64,000 nucleotides of DNA from an uncultured Pelagibacteraceae bacterium (GCA_902582845.1 CACHTQ010000003.1:1-64000), one strand, 5' to 3'. Positions 26,795-35,592 are shown, counted from the stretch's first letter. A program made the numbers and translations. The notes: generated by a model not told the origin, from the letters alone.

Positions 26795-27174
26795 TGGAAA
26801 AAATAGCAAAAAATTTACAGCTTATTTTAATGGTTATCATTTTAATAAGCACAGTTATTGCAGTCGGTATAGAAATGTACAAAATGTTTGAGAATAGATC
26901 GGTAACTTTAGCTGATTTATTATTAATGTTTCTTTACCTAGAAGTGCTCGCAATGGTAAGAGTTTTTTGGAACCAGCAATCAATTAGTATTACCCTTCCA
27001 TTGTTAATTGCAATTACTGCTTTAGCACGATTTATTATTCTTCAAGGTAAGGAAATGGATCCAACAGCATTAGTTTATGAAGCTATTGCCATTGTTCTAA
27101 TTGCTGGTGCAATTGTTATTTTAAGATTAAGACATAGCGACAAGCTTGGTTTAAAGAAAAAAAAATCAAAATAA
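26794..27174 (+). CDS. psiE: PsiE family (phosphate-starvation-inducible) membrane protein
   Basis: A 126-residue four-helix protein. The core ADLLLMFLYLEVLAMVRVFW and the following helices match PsiE. E. coli PsiE is induced by phosphate starvation, though its function is not known. I see no Pho box upstream in the few bases available. It is coupled to the preceding membrane protein by a one-base overlap and is seven bases from the photolyase-like gene. Confidence 0.8.
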   Translation: MEKIAKNLQLILMVIILISTVIAVGIEMYKMFENRSVTLADLLLMFLYLEVLAMVRVFWNQQSISITLPLLIAITALARFIILQGKEMDPTALVYEAIAIVLIAGAIVILRLRHSDKLGLKKKKSK

Positions 27175-27180
27175 ATCAAA

Positions 27181-28320
27181 ATGAAATTTGAAGCCTCAAA
27201 GGCTGCGGCCTTAAATAGATTAAGTAATTTTGTAGAACAAAATCTTTCTGAATATTCTAAACTAAGAAATTTTGACTTTGGTCCAGAAAACAGAACAAAT
27301 ATATCTGGTTTATCTCCATATATTACTCATGGAGTTATCAACGAGAAAGAAGTTATTGAAAAATCACTTAGCAAGTTTTCTTTTTCAAAAATGGAAAAAT
27401 TTATTCAAGAAGTTTTGTGGCGAACATATTGGAAGGGTTGGTTAGAATTACGACCAAACGTTTGGACAGATTACGTAGCAGAGTTAAATAAAATTCGAGA
27501 AGAATATAAAGATAACCAAAATTACAAAAATGCAATAGAAGGAAAAACCAATATTGAATGTTTTAATTACTGGGTAACAGAACTTAAAGAAAATAATTAT
27601 TTACATAATCATACTAGAATGTGGTTTGCTAGTATTTGGATTTTTACATTAGAATTACCCTGGCAATTAGGAGCAGAATTTTTTATGCAACATCTTTATG
27701 ATGGCGACTCTGCATCTAATACTCTTGGTTGGAGATGGGTAGCTGGAATTCAAACACAGGGAAAACACTATTTAGCAAGTGAGTGGAATATCAAAAAATT
27801 CACTAATAATAGATTTAATAATATTAAATTAAATGAAAATGCTCCTCCAAAAGTTTCTGAAAAAACTTACACAATAGTTAAACAAGATTTTAGCAATAAA
27901 AATATAGATGATGAAAATCTTTTTATTTTTGAAAATAGTTTATCATTTGAAACTACAGATTTTCAAAATCATAAATTTAAAAAAATTTATATAATTTTAA
28001 ATAAAAATGAAAATAGATCTATAAAGCTGAGTGAAAAAGTTATTAAATTTAAATCTCTTTTAATTAGTGATCAAAAACAAAGATTAGAAAATAATTCTAT
28101 CAATTGTGAAGTAGTAGATATAAGTGAAGTTAAAAATATAAGCGAAAAAGTTATTGCGTTATATCCAACAGTTGGTGAAAACCTGGATTATTTAATTTCA
28201 AATAATTTAAAAATTGATTTTTTATATAGAAAACTTGATCAATATTCATGGCAATATTGTAATAAAGGTTTTTTTAATTTTAAAAATTATATTCCTAAAA
28301 TAATATCATCTTTAAATTAA
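27181..28320 (+). CDS. Photolyase/cryptochrome-like FAD protein with N-terminal catalytic domain
   Basis: The first about 205 residues resemble the helical FAD-binding domain of photolyases: SGLSPYITHGVI, VLWRTYWKGW, HNHTRMWFASIWIF, LGWRWVAGIQTQGKHYLAS. The usual N-terminal alpha/beta antenna domain is missing. Instead about 160 residues follow that look like an alpha/beta domain (KKIYIILN, VIALYPTVGENLDYL). This order suggests a permuted member; I recall a 'NewPHL' class of topologically distinct photolyases that may be related. Probably a light-driven DNA repair enzyme. It overlaps the convergent gene at 28317 by four bases. Confidence 0.75.
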   Translation: MKFEASKAAALNRLSNFVEQNLSEYSKLRNFDFGPENRTNISGLSPYITHGVINEKEVIEKSLSKFSFSKMEKFIQEVLWRTYWKGWLELRPNVWTDYVAELNKIREEYKDNQNYKNAIEGKTNIECFNYWVTELKENNYLHNHTRMWFASIWIFTLELPWQLGAEFFMQHLYDGDSASNTLGWRWVAGIQTQGKHYLASEWNIKKFTNNRFNNIKLNENAPPKVSEKTYTIVKQDFSNKNIDDENLFIFENSLSFETTDFQNHKFKKIYIILNKNENRSIKLSEKVIKFKSLLISDQKQRLENNSINCEVVDISEVKNISEKVIALYPTVGENLDYLISNNLKIDFLYRKLDQYSWQYCNKGFFNFKNYIPKIISSLN

Positions 28321-28538
28321 AACCACCTGAACATCCCGATAATTGCTGCAGTAGCATAAAAGAATTGTAAAAATAATATTCCTCTGTGACCGCCCCTATA
28401 AGCCCAAATTCCAATTAGGATTGCAGATATAAGTAATAAACAAAAACCAAAAAACTCTATGCCAATATTCATAGCTACAAATAATGAGTATAATATAGCA
28501 GTTATAACTCCTGCCCATTCAAAAATTTTATTATTCAT
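28317..28538 (-). CDS. Small membrane protein
   Basis: A 73-residue protein with three hydrophobic segments (about 8-25, 28-45 and 53-70) joined by a glycine/arginine loop (AYRGGHRG). No family is recognised. Its ATG lies inside the last codons of the ArfA-like gene, overlapping by eight bases, so it is the third gene of the short operon with the glutamine amidotransferase. Confidence 0.6.
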   Translation of the reverse strand: MNNKIFEWAGVITAILYSLFVAMNIGIEFFGFCLLLISAILIGIWAYRGGHRGILFLQFFYATAAIIGMFRWF

Positions 28539-28668
28539 TTTCTAATTTGAATTTTTTTCTATTATAAATTTTTTTTTTATTTTTTACTATTTTATTTCTG
28601 AGCATTGGTGAGCTCAATAATTTGGCCATTGGATTTTTCTTGTTAATTTTTTTTCTTTTTTTGCTCAT
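28531..28668 (-). CDS. ArfA-like alternative ribosome-rescue factor candidate (45 aa)
   Basis: Too short for the ORF track. The 45-residue product is very basic (MSKKRKKINKKNPMAKLL...) and its core, NPMAKLLSSPMLRNKIVKNK followed by KKIYNRKKF, aligns with the E. coli ArfA segment [20 protein letters not shown]. ArfA recruits RF2 to ribosomes stalled on non-stop mRNA. The ATG overlaps the stop of the amidotransferase (ATGA), and the TAA lies just inside the next gene. Similarity is from memory over about 25 residues, so the role is inferred; the coding status is well supported by the two overlaps. Confidence 0.72.
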   Translation of the reverse strand: MSKKRKKINKKNPMAKLLSSPMLRNKIVKNKKKIYNRKKFKLENE

Positions 28669-29384
28669 AAGAGACTCTTAAAATTATCATATAAAATTTT
28701 TGAATAATTATTCATATCTTTCATATTTTTTTTTACAGATTGATCAAATTTTTCTAATGCGCCATCACCAAGTTGATCCTCGAGTGCCTTTTTATATTCT
28801 GGTACACAACCCCACTCATTAACTGTTGTATCTTTAATCTCTATATGGAATTGGATACCATATGCATGATCTTGATATTTAAAAATCTGATACTTAGTTA
28901 TTGGCGATGATGCTATTAAAGTAATATCGGGATTTTTATCAACCCCCTGAACCTCATAAGAATGCCACTGTAAACTTTTAATATTATCTGGAAATTTTGA
29001 GAACAAAATGTCTTTTTTTTTATTGTCAGTAAAATTTATATCCATCATGCCAATCTCTGCTGGATTTGATTTTACGACTTTACCACCAACTACTTCACCT
29101 AATAACTGACAGCCTAAACAAAAACCTAAATAAGGTTTTTTAAGATTTACTACAAATTCTTTTATTCTTTTTTTTTCTTCAACTAACCAGGGATACTCTT
29201 TTTCCATATAGGTATCCATCGGTCCACCCATACATAACATTCCATCATATTTTGTTAGGTCATTTGGGATTTTCTCACCTTCATCAAGTTCGATTGTTGT
29301 AAGATTTAAACCATCAGCCAACATTAGATCCTTTATGTAACCTGGATCTTCAATTTTAATATGTTGTAAAATAAGTATGTTCAA
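28665..29384 (-). CDS. Class I glutamine amidotransferase (GMP synthase-like)
   Basis: A 239-residue stand-alone glutaminase-fold protein. The nucleophile elbow is GFCLGCQ (Cys89), with His180 and Glu182 in GIQFHIEI completing the triad. N-terminal MNILILQHIKIEDPGY and GGPMDTYMEKEYPW are typical of the YfeJ-like subgroup. Its ammonia acceptor is unknown; it may instead hydrolyse gamma-glutamyl compounds. It is the first gene of the operon with the ArfA-like protein. Confidence 0.9.
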   Translation of the reverse strand: MNILILQHIKIEDPGYIKDLMLADGLNLTTIELDEGEKIPNDLTKYDGMLCMGGPMDTYMEKEYPWLVEEKKRIKEFVVNLKKPYLGFCLGCQLLGEVVGGKVVKSNPAEIGMMDINFTDNKKKDILFSKFPDNIKSLQWHSYEVQGVDKNPDITLIASSPITKYQIFKYQDHAYGIQFHIEIKDTTVNEWGCVPEYKKALEDQLGDGALEKFDQSVKKNMKDMNNYSKILYDNFKSLL

Positions 29385-29458
29385 TACTTAATATTTTAAC
29401 CGAGTTAAATTTTATTAACAATAATTTACTGGTTAATAAAAATAAAAATTTTTTTAAA

Positions 29459-30148
29459 TTATCTCGCCAGTTTAATGAATATATCTCCCATACCAGCATC
29501 TAAATTCTCTAAAGGTGTATTGTTTCTTAGCTCACAATACCTACCAGTAACTTGATGGCTTTTAACAAAATCTATTTCATCTTTTTCACAACTTTTTCCA
29601 TTATGTAGCAAACCTATAACTATTCGATCGTCAAGACTATACACCTCTGATTTATTAATTTTTTTACCATCACAAAAATAATCTTTATTTACTCTGTTTG
29701 GAAAATCTTGTTTACCGCAAGGATTTTTGATTGTTAAAACATAAAATTCCTTCAAGCCATCTTTAAATTCATATTTCATTTTTTGAGTTTCAGAGTACTT
29801 CATAAGATCACATGAACATGGAACACAACATCTATAATAATTTCCACAAATTTTTTTTTTTGTTTTAGTCTCTTCAACAAATAAAAATTCTGAGTCGCTA
29901 TTTGGATCTATCAAAGATCCAGAAACTGCACAGTATAATTTATTAAATTCAATAAAATCCTTATAAGTAATTTTTTTATCTATAATATATTTAAAAAACT
30001 TAGGTCCTGCCGCATTTCTATTTTTATCAGGAAATATTCTTGACCAATCAGTAATAAGCTCCTTGTGATAGTTTTTTTCTTCAGCAAACGATTTAAGCTG
30101 AAATAATATTAGAAATATAATCAAAGAAAGATTTAAAAATTTTTTCAT
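29459..30148 (-). CDS. Cys-rich secreted hypothetical protein
   Basis: A 229-residue protein with a signal peptide (to about SFAEEKN). The mature part has a striking cluster CGNYYRCCVPCSCDLM around residues 101-116 plus six other cysteines, which suggests several disulfides or metal/haem binding in the periplasm. It resembles no family I know. Its start overlaps the stop of the UnbV-domain gene by four bases, so it is the last gene of a five-gene overlapping operon. Confidence 0.65.
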   Translation of the reverse strand: MKKFLNLSLIIFLILFQLKSFAEEKNYHKELITDWSRIFPDKNRNAAGPKFFKYIIDKKITYKDFIEFNKLYCAVSGSLIDPNSDSEFLFVEETKTKKKICGNYYRCCVPCSCDLMKYSETQKMKYEFKDGLKEFYVLTIKNPCGKQDFPNRVNKDYFCDGKKINKSEVYSLDDRIVIGLLHNGKSCEKDEIDFVKSHQVTGRYCELRNNTPLENLDAGMGDIFIKLAR

Positions 30149-31590
30149 TTTTGCTTTATGGTAATTGTTTGATTTAACTCACTTACATTGAATAATTTTT
30201 TTGTTCCATTGGTCCATTTAATCTCTACTTTAAAATTTTTTTCATTTTTTCTAATTCCATAATGTGCCACAGGCTCCATTTGACATAAGTAACCAGATCC
30301 AGCATCAATGGTTTTTGAATGCTTTCTTTTATTAGTTATTAATGTTACCGTAGCTCCTCTCGCTGGGGCACCATATTTATTTAACGGTTTAATTCTTAGG
30401 TATTTATTTTCTTTGTTAACTTTGGCTTTATACAAAGTTAATGGTTGTTCTTTACTTTCACCTCGAGCAACTAACAATTCTAAAACTCCGTCATTATCAA
30501 TATCTGCGACTGCTGCCCCAGTTCCATACCCATTAGCTTCGAGACCAACTTCAAAATTTATCTGTTCAAATTTTCCATCATCTTTGATACGAAATAATTT
30601 ATTTGGTTCTGCTATATTGTTCATAAAAACTTCATCAAAACCATCGTTATCAAAATCTGCAGAAATAATTGTTCTTATTCTGGAGGGTTTATCAAAATCT
30701 TTATTTCCAATGTCCTTAAATTCATTATTTTCTAAAACCCAAGCTCTATGATACCCAAGCCAATTACCACTCAAAATATCTAATCTACCTCGATAATATA
30801 TGTCTGATAAAGCTGTACCTCTCCCATTTTGGATTTCATCATCTACTCTGTAATCAAATGCTACATCTTGAAAAATTCCATTATTATTCTCATAAAGAAA
30901 ATTTGCTCCTCTCTCATTAGCAGCAAACACATCAATCTTATCAGAAATAATATGTCCAGCTACGACTGCTCGACCACCAGTGATATTATCAAGATTTAAA
31001 CTCTGAGCCTTATCTTTAATCAATTCATCTTCAATCTCATAAAATCTGGTCGGGCCTCCGTAATTTGCTACATAAACACCATAATTTCCATCACCCTTTC
31101 TGTCGACACAAACAACTGATCTGCCTGCTGTTAAATTAAGGTCTCTCTGGTTTTTTTCAATTTCAAATAAATCTATATAATTATTATTTTTTTCTAAATC
31201 TATAAGTCTATCTGAATATTTTTTTGTACCACTATAAGTATCAGTGTTAAGAAAATATATTTCTTCGTATCCATCTTTATCTATATCACATGCAGCTACA
31301 CCAATTGTTCTTCTAAACTCATCTGTAAATTTTTTTTGTTTTACAATATTAATTAATTTTCCATCTTCGTAGGATAAAGCTAAATTAAGATAACCAAAAC
31401 CTGTGACTACAAAATCAAAATTTCCATCTTGATTTACGTCCGTTACAGAAACTCCATAACTAAGTCTTTTGGGATTATCAACAATTTGGTTTGTAATATC
31501 CTCAAAGAAATCAGCATACAGACCGTTTGGGGTAAGTAGTAAAAATAAAACTACTATTTTTTTTAAATATTTATTTATTTTAATTTTCAT
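30145..31590 (-). CDS. Secreted FG-GAP/ASPIC-UnbV repeat protein
   Basis: A 481-residue protein with a signal peptide (VVLFLLLTPNGLYA) and a beta-propeller of repeated calcium-loop blades, such as DVNQDGNFDFVVTGFG, DIDKDGYEEIYF, DFDNDGFDEVFM and DIDNDGVLELLVA. A C-terminal ASPIC/UnbV domain follows (GAPARGATVTLITN ... WTNGTKKLFNV). This arrangement matches CRTAC1-like extracellular proteins. Function is unknown, probably adhesion or protein-protein contact in the periplasm or on the surface. It overlaps the genes on both sides. Confidence 0.9.
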   Translation of the reverse strand: MKIKINKYLKKIVVLFLLLTPNGLYADFFEDITNQIVDNPKRLSYGVSVTDVNQDGNFDFVVTGFGYLNLALSYEDGKLINIVKQKKFTDEFRRTIGVAACDIDKDGYEEIYFLNTDTYSGTKKYSDRLIDLEKNNNYIDLFEIEKNQRDLNLTAGRSVVCVDRKGDGNYGVYVANYGGPTRFYEIEDELIKDKAQSLNLDNITGGRAVVAGHIISDKIDVFAANERGANFLYENNNGIFQDVAFDYRVDDEIQNGRGTALSDIYYRGRLDILSGNWLGYHRAWVLENNEFKDIGNKDFDKPSRIRTIISADFDNDGFDEVFMNNIAEPNKLFRIKDDGKFEQINFEVGLEANGYGTGAAVADIDNDGVLELLVARGESKEQPLTLYKAKVNKENKYLRIKPLNKYGAPARGATVTLITNKRKHSKTIDAGSGYLCQMEPVAHYGIRKNEKNFKVEIKWTNGTKKLFNVSELNQTITIKQK

Positions 31591-32113
31591 TTTTTTTACT
31601 TTTATATTTTTTCATCCAACTACTAAAAATTTTTATAGCATCCTCCATATCCACAGTTTTATTAGGATGGTTCTTTGCTCTACCTAGCATTGTTGCGATT
31701 ACATTCACCTGATACTTAATTGGACGATTTTTAATAGTTTTAATTGTGTAAAGAGCTTTTTCCTTATTTTTAAAACCCAAACCTTGAGTAGTGGTTTTAG
31801 GATTGTAATCTGAATAAAGCGATAAATTTATAGGTTTAGTTTTTTTACTTAATGGCATTTTATCTATAATTTTAAAAATTGTTTTATAATTAAGTTTATT
31901 CATCTTCTTTTTGGATTTGCCATCAAAACCAATTAAATCAATTGATGATTTTTCCTGCTTATTAATTTTACAAATTAATTTTACAAATCTTCTATGAAAA
32001 TCTTTTATTTTATCTTGATATATTTTTTTGGCTTCTAGATAAGTTCTATCCTTATAGCTCGTAGTAGAAACAAGTAAAATTCTACTTTTCCATTTGTACT
32101 TTCCTAGGTTCAT
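31580..32113 (-). CDS. Uncharacterised 177-aa protein, weakly DUF4174-like N terminus
   Basis: No signal peptide. The first part ([20 protein letters not shown]) recalls DUF4174 proteins, and the C-terminal helical part ([20 protein letters not shown]) is highly basic. The total resembles no characterised family. It is in the middle of the photolyase-DUF2256-UnbV operon: its start overlaps the DUF2256 stop as ATGA, and its end overlaps the UnbV gene by 11 bases. Confidence 0.6.
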   Translation of the reverse strand: MNLGKYKWKSRILLVSTTSYKDRTYLEAKKIYQDKIKDFHRRFVKLICKINKQEKSSIDLIGFDGKSKKKMNKLNYKTIFKIIDKMPLSKKTKPINLSLYSDYNPKTTTQGLGFKNKEKALYTIKTIKNRPIKYQVNVIATMLGRAKNHPNKTVDMEDAIKIFSSWMKKYKSKKNEN

Positions 32114-32241
32114 ATTTTTTTACTAGAACATCTTTTTGAGCAATATTTAACTTTTTCCCAATTCAATTTCCATTTTTTGCGCCAAATAAAAGGTCTTTTA
32201 CAAACAATACAGATTTTAGAGGGAAGATTTTCTTTTTTCAC
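32110..32241 (-). CDS. DUF2256 zinc-ribbon-like small protein (43 aa)
   Basis: Missing from the ORF track. A 43-residue product starting at GTG ([18 protein letters not shown]) with CxxC and CxxxC pairs (CIVC, CSKRC) around [14 protein letters not shown], the DUF2256 pattern; the four cysteines probably bind zinc. In other bacteria DUF2256 genes commonly sit beside photolyase-related genes, as here. The GTG shares its G with the TAG of the photolyase homologue, and its TGA overlaps the next ATG, so it is coupled on both sides. Confidence 0.88.
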   Translation of the reverse strand: MKKENLPSKICIVCKRPFIWRKKWKLNWEKVKYCSKRCSSKKI

Positions 32242-33731
32242 TAAATTGTATTTTGTTTAATAAATTTATCAGCTGCAGATAAAATCATTTTTTTTCTATC
32301 TACTTTCATTTTATCAAAAATTCTAACCATCATTGAAAGTCTTGGATTTTTTAAAAAAAACTTTCTATTACGATCAATAAATCTCCAGTAAAGTCCATCC
32401 ATCGTGTTACACCACTCTCCTTTTTTAAAATCCATCATTTTCATAAAATAACTTGATCCACAAATGTAAGGTTTGGTTGCAAAAATTCCCCCATCACTAA
32501 ATAACCCCATACCATAAACATTAGGTACCATTACCCAATCTGAGGAATCTACAAACATCTCCATGAACCATTTGTAAACAATATTAGGTTTTATTTCACA
32601 AAGGTTCATTATGTTTGATAAGATCATTAATCTTTCAATGTGATGAGACCATCCAAAATTTAATGCATTTTTAATTGCGTAATCTAATGGAGGTAAACCT
32701 GTAGTTCCATTATACCATGACTTTTTCATTTTACGATTTTGCTTGAAAAAATTTCCAGTTTCCATTTCGTTTGAGTAACTTTGATAAATTCCCCTCATAA
32801 ATTCTCTCCATCCTATAACCTGACGAACATAACCTTCTAAAGAATTTAATCTGATTTTTTTACTTTTATGGAAATCTAGAACTTTTTTGATAATAAATTC
32901 AGGTGTGATTAAACCAAGGTTAATATAAGGACTTAAAGCGCTGTGAAATAAAATATTATCTTTTTGATCAACTGCGTCCTCATAATCACCAAATAAATTA
33001 GATTTTTCTTTAATGAAAAAATTCAATAATTTGACAACATCATTATGCTCTGTAGCAAACCAAAAATTTTTGGTTGTGCCTGGATGATCTTTAAATAGTT
33101 TTTCAATAATAGGTTTTAATTTTTTAGTATGATTTGTTTCGTTAATTTTAGGAAACTTTGGAATAGAAATATTTTTTGGTAACTTATTTCTGTTATCTTC
33201 ATCAAAACTCCATTTACCTCCAATAGGATTTCCATCAGAACCCATTAATATTCCAGATTTCTTTCTCACTTCCTTATAAAAAGTTGCCATGAAGGGTTTT
33301 TTTGATTTAGAAAGATATTGTTTAAATTCATCTCTTGAATTCAAAAACATTGGAGTTTGAATAATATTCCATTTGATCTTTTCTTTTTTACAGAATTGAT
33401 TTATTTTTTTCTCAAAAAATTTATCCTCGACTTCAAAACTTGAAATCTCTTTTATTTTTTTTGAATTAATTATTTTTTTTAATTTTTTTAAATAGTCGTC
33501 TTTAAATTCTTTATCCTCAATTTTAAAATATTCTAATTTAAACTTATCTTTTTTGAGGTTTTCCGCATGTGAACGCATCGATGACAAAAAGAGAAGTATC
33601 TTATTTTTATGATGTTTTTCATAAGTGCATAATTGATAATCCTCTGCCATAAAAATTAGGTGGTCTTTTTTGAAGCGATCCAAGTATTTTGATGGAAATA
33701 ATTGATTACCCAGTATAAAAAATAACTTCAT
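32241..33731 (-). CDS. FeS-BCP/(6-4) photolyase-related cryptochrome-like protein
   Basis: A 496-residue member of the deoxyribodipyrimidine photolyase-related (PhrB-type) family. Features in order are [17 protein letters not shown], the antenna-type alpha/beta domain, and the helical FAD domain with [31 protein letters not shown] and [14 protein letters not shown]. In PhrB four cysteines hold a [4Fe-4S] cluster. Here Cys378 and Cys441 align with two, while the CxxC pair is replaced ([10 protein letters not shown]). The protein probably repairs UV lesions but may lack the cluster. It is the first gene of the overlapping operon. Confidence 0.88.
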   Translation of the reverse strand: MKLFFILGNQLFPSKYLDRFKKDHLIFMAEDYQLCTYEKHHKNKILLFLSSMRSHAENLKKDKFKLEYFKIEDKEFKDDYLKKLKKIINSKKIKEISSFEVEDKFFEKKINQFCKKEKIKWNIIQTPMFLNSRDEFKQYLSKSKKPFMATFYKEVRKKSGILMGSDGNPIGGKWSFDEDNRNKLPKNISIPKFPKINETNHTKKLKPIIEKLFKDHPGTTKNFWFATEHNDVVKLLNFFIKEKSNLFGDYEDAVDQKDNILFHSALSPYINLGLITPEFIIKKVLDFHKSKKIRLNSLEGYVRQVIGWREFMRGIYQSYSNEMETGNFFKQNRKMKKSWYNGTTGLPPLDYAIKNALNFGWSHHIERLMILSNIMNLCEIKPNIVYKWFMEMFVDSSDWVMVPNVYGMGLFSDGGIFATKPYICGSSYFMKMMDFKKGEWCNTMDGLYWRFIDRNRKFFLKNPRLSMMVRIFDKMKVDRKKMILSAADKFIKQNTI

Positions 33732-33758
33732 AATTAAATATAACTAATAAAATTTTTT

Positions 33759-34469
33759 ATGTCAGAAAAATATCTTATTCTTGGTGCGACAGGTTCAATC
33801 GGATCTAATTTAGCTGAACAATTAGTAAATTCAGGAAATTCAGTTCATTTAGTCGGCAGAAATGAAAACGAAACAAAAAATATTTCTGAGAAATTAGGTA
33901 GTAGTTTTACAATAGCCGATGTTTTGCAGGATGGATTTGTGGAAAAGATTAAAAATGATATTTCTGATGTAAAAGGAATTGCCTACTGTGTTGGTTCAAT
34001 TGATTTAAAACCTTTGAGAATTGTCAATGAGCAGGATTTTAATAAGTGTATGAAATTAAATTTATATTCAGCAGTTGAAGTGATAAAAGGCTACCAGGAT
34101 AGTTTAAAAAAAAATAAAGGTTCGGTAGTTTTATTTTCCACAGTTGCAGCTCAAAGAGGTTTTACAAATCACGCTATAATTGCCTCTACTAAAGCTGCTG
34201 TAGAGGGTTTAACTGTTTCTTTAGCAGCGGAATTTGCACCTAATATAAGGGTGAACTGTATTGCACCTAGTTTGACTAACTCGAAAATTGCTGAGCCAAT
34301 GTTAAAAAATAAAGCATTAGCGGATGGTATAGCTAAAGCTCATCCTTTAAAAAGATTAGGTGAAGGTAAGGACTCCGCCTCTCTTGCAAAATTTCTTATC
34401 ACTGACGACAGTTCTTGGGTTACAGGTCAAATCATTGCTGTTGATGGTGGTAGATCAAAACTTTCTTAA
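33759..34469 (+). CDS. Short-chain dehydrogenase/reductase, atypical active site
   Basis: A 236-residue Rossmann-fold protein with GATGSIG at residues 9-15 and the structural asparagine in KLNLYSAV. Ser/Thr127-128 stands where the catalytic serine is expected. The YxxxK motif reads IxxxK (HAIIASTKAAVEG): Lys145 is kept but the catalytic Tyr is Ile141. The C-terminal TGQIIAVDGGRSKL is typical. The missing Tyr suggests altered chemistry or a binding role. The promoter must lie in the 27 bases shared with the divergent photolyase homologue. Confidence 0.88.
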   Translation: MSEKYLILGATGSIGSNLAEQLVNSGNSVHLVGRNENETKNISEKLGSSFTIADVLQDGFVEKIKNDISDVKGIAYCVGSIDLKPLRIVNEQDFNKCMKLNLYSAVEVIKGYQDSLKKNKGSVVLFSTVAAQRGFTNHAIIASTKAAVEGLTVSLAAEFAPNIRVNCIAPSLTNSKIAEPMLKNKALADGIAKAHPLKRLGEGKDSASLAKFLITDDSSWVTGQIIAVDGGRSKLS

Positions 34470-34470
34470 A

Positions 34471-35535
34471 GTGAAAAGAACGCTTGTTACAATTTTTTTA
34501 TTTACACTTTTTATAAATTATTCATTCGCTGATAATTTAAAATTTCAGAAGATTGTAAATTTAAAAGGTCCATGGGGATCTACTTTTGTTAATGATACAG
34601 AATTATTAATTACCGAAAAAAGTGGAGACATTAAATTAATAGACCTTAATACTAAAAAAATTTCTTCATTAAATCACAATCTTAATTATTTAGAGCATGG
34701 ACAGGGTGGTTTATTAGATATTCTTTATAAAGATGATTTTGTCTATGTTTCTTATACCGAAAATAGAGGAAATTGGAAAACTAGTACTTCAATAGCAAAA
34801 TCGAAATTTAATGAAAAAGATTTAATATTTAAAAATATTTTTCAAGCTAATCCACCTATAGACTCAGGATATCACTTTGGATCAAGGTTGGCGATCAAAG
34901 ATAGTTATCTTTTCGCGTCTGCTGGTGAAAGAGGTCAAGGTATGATTGCACAAGATCCTACAAAGCATCCTGGTAGTATCATTAGAATAAATATTGATGG
35001 AAGTATTCCAAAAGATAATCCAAAATTTCAGGGTAAATCAGACTGGTTACCTGAAATTTATCAAATAGGTATTAGAAATCCTCAAGGTCTAACTTTATCA
35101 CCATTTGATGAAAAAATTTATATGAGTAATCATGGGGCAAGAGGTGGGGATTGGTTTGGCGAAGCAAAAAAAGGTGAAAATTATGGATGGAAAATTTTAG
35201 GTTGGGGAGGGACAAACTATTCAGGCATTCCTATCGGTCCAAAATGGAAACCAGGTTTTACAAAAGCGATACAATATTGGGTACCATCTATAGCAACAAG
35301 TGCGATCACAATTTATAAAGGGAAAGAGTTTAATGAATGGAATGGACATGCTTTAATTACTTCACTTAAAGACAAATCATTGAGAAAATTAATATTTGAC
35401 GACTTATCTAATGTAAAAGAGGAAATCATATTTAAAAATAAAATTGGAAGAATAAGAGATATACAAGTACATCCTAATAACGGAAAAGTTTACTTTTTAG
35501 GAGAAGACGCTCTCTGGCTGATGGAGAAAATCTAA
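34471..35535 (+). CDS. PQQ-type soluble aldose sugar dehydrogenase-like protein
   Basis: A six-bladed beta-propeller of the YliI/Asd (GSDH) family with an N-terminal signal peptide (LVTIFLFTLFINYSFA). I place the start at the GTG one base after the SDR stop; the track's longer start would run through the SDR gene. Motifs are GGLLDILY, DSGYHFGSRLAIK, IGIRNPQGLTLSP and GENYGWKILGWGG. Family members oxidise sugars using PQQ in the periplasm. No pqq genes are in the window, so the cofactor source is unknown. Confidence 0.87.
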   Translation: MKRTLVTIFLFTLFINYSFADNLKFQKIVNLKGPWGSTFVNDTELLITEKSGDIKLIDLNTKKISSLNHNLNYLEHGQGGLLDILYKDDFVYVSYTENRGNWKTSTSIAKSKFNEKDLIFKNIFQANPPIDSGYHFGSRLAIKDSYLFASAGERGQGMIAQDPTKHPGSIIRINIDGSIPKDNPKFQGKSDWLPEIYQIGIRNPQGLTLSPFDEKIYMSNHGARGGDWFGEAKKGENYGWKILGWGGTNYSGIPIGPKWKPGFTKAIQYWVPSIATSAITIYKGKEFNEWNGHALITSLKDKSLRKLIFDDLSNVKEEIIFKNKIGRIRDIQVHPNNGKVYFLGEDALWLMEKI

Positions 35536-35592
35536 TTTTTTAGATATAAGTAACCACTTAATTCGATTAAAAGATTGTATCAAAATAAATTT

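Noticed and set aside
34360-34470. Upstream start of the sugar dehydrogenase ORF
   Set aside because: It overlaps the SDR gene by 110 bases, and the signal peptide begins right after the GTG at 34471.
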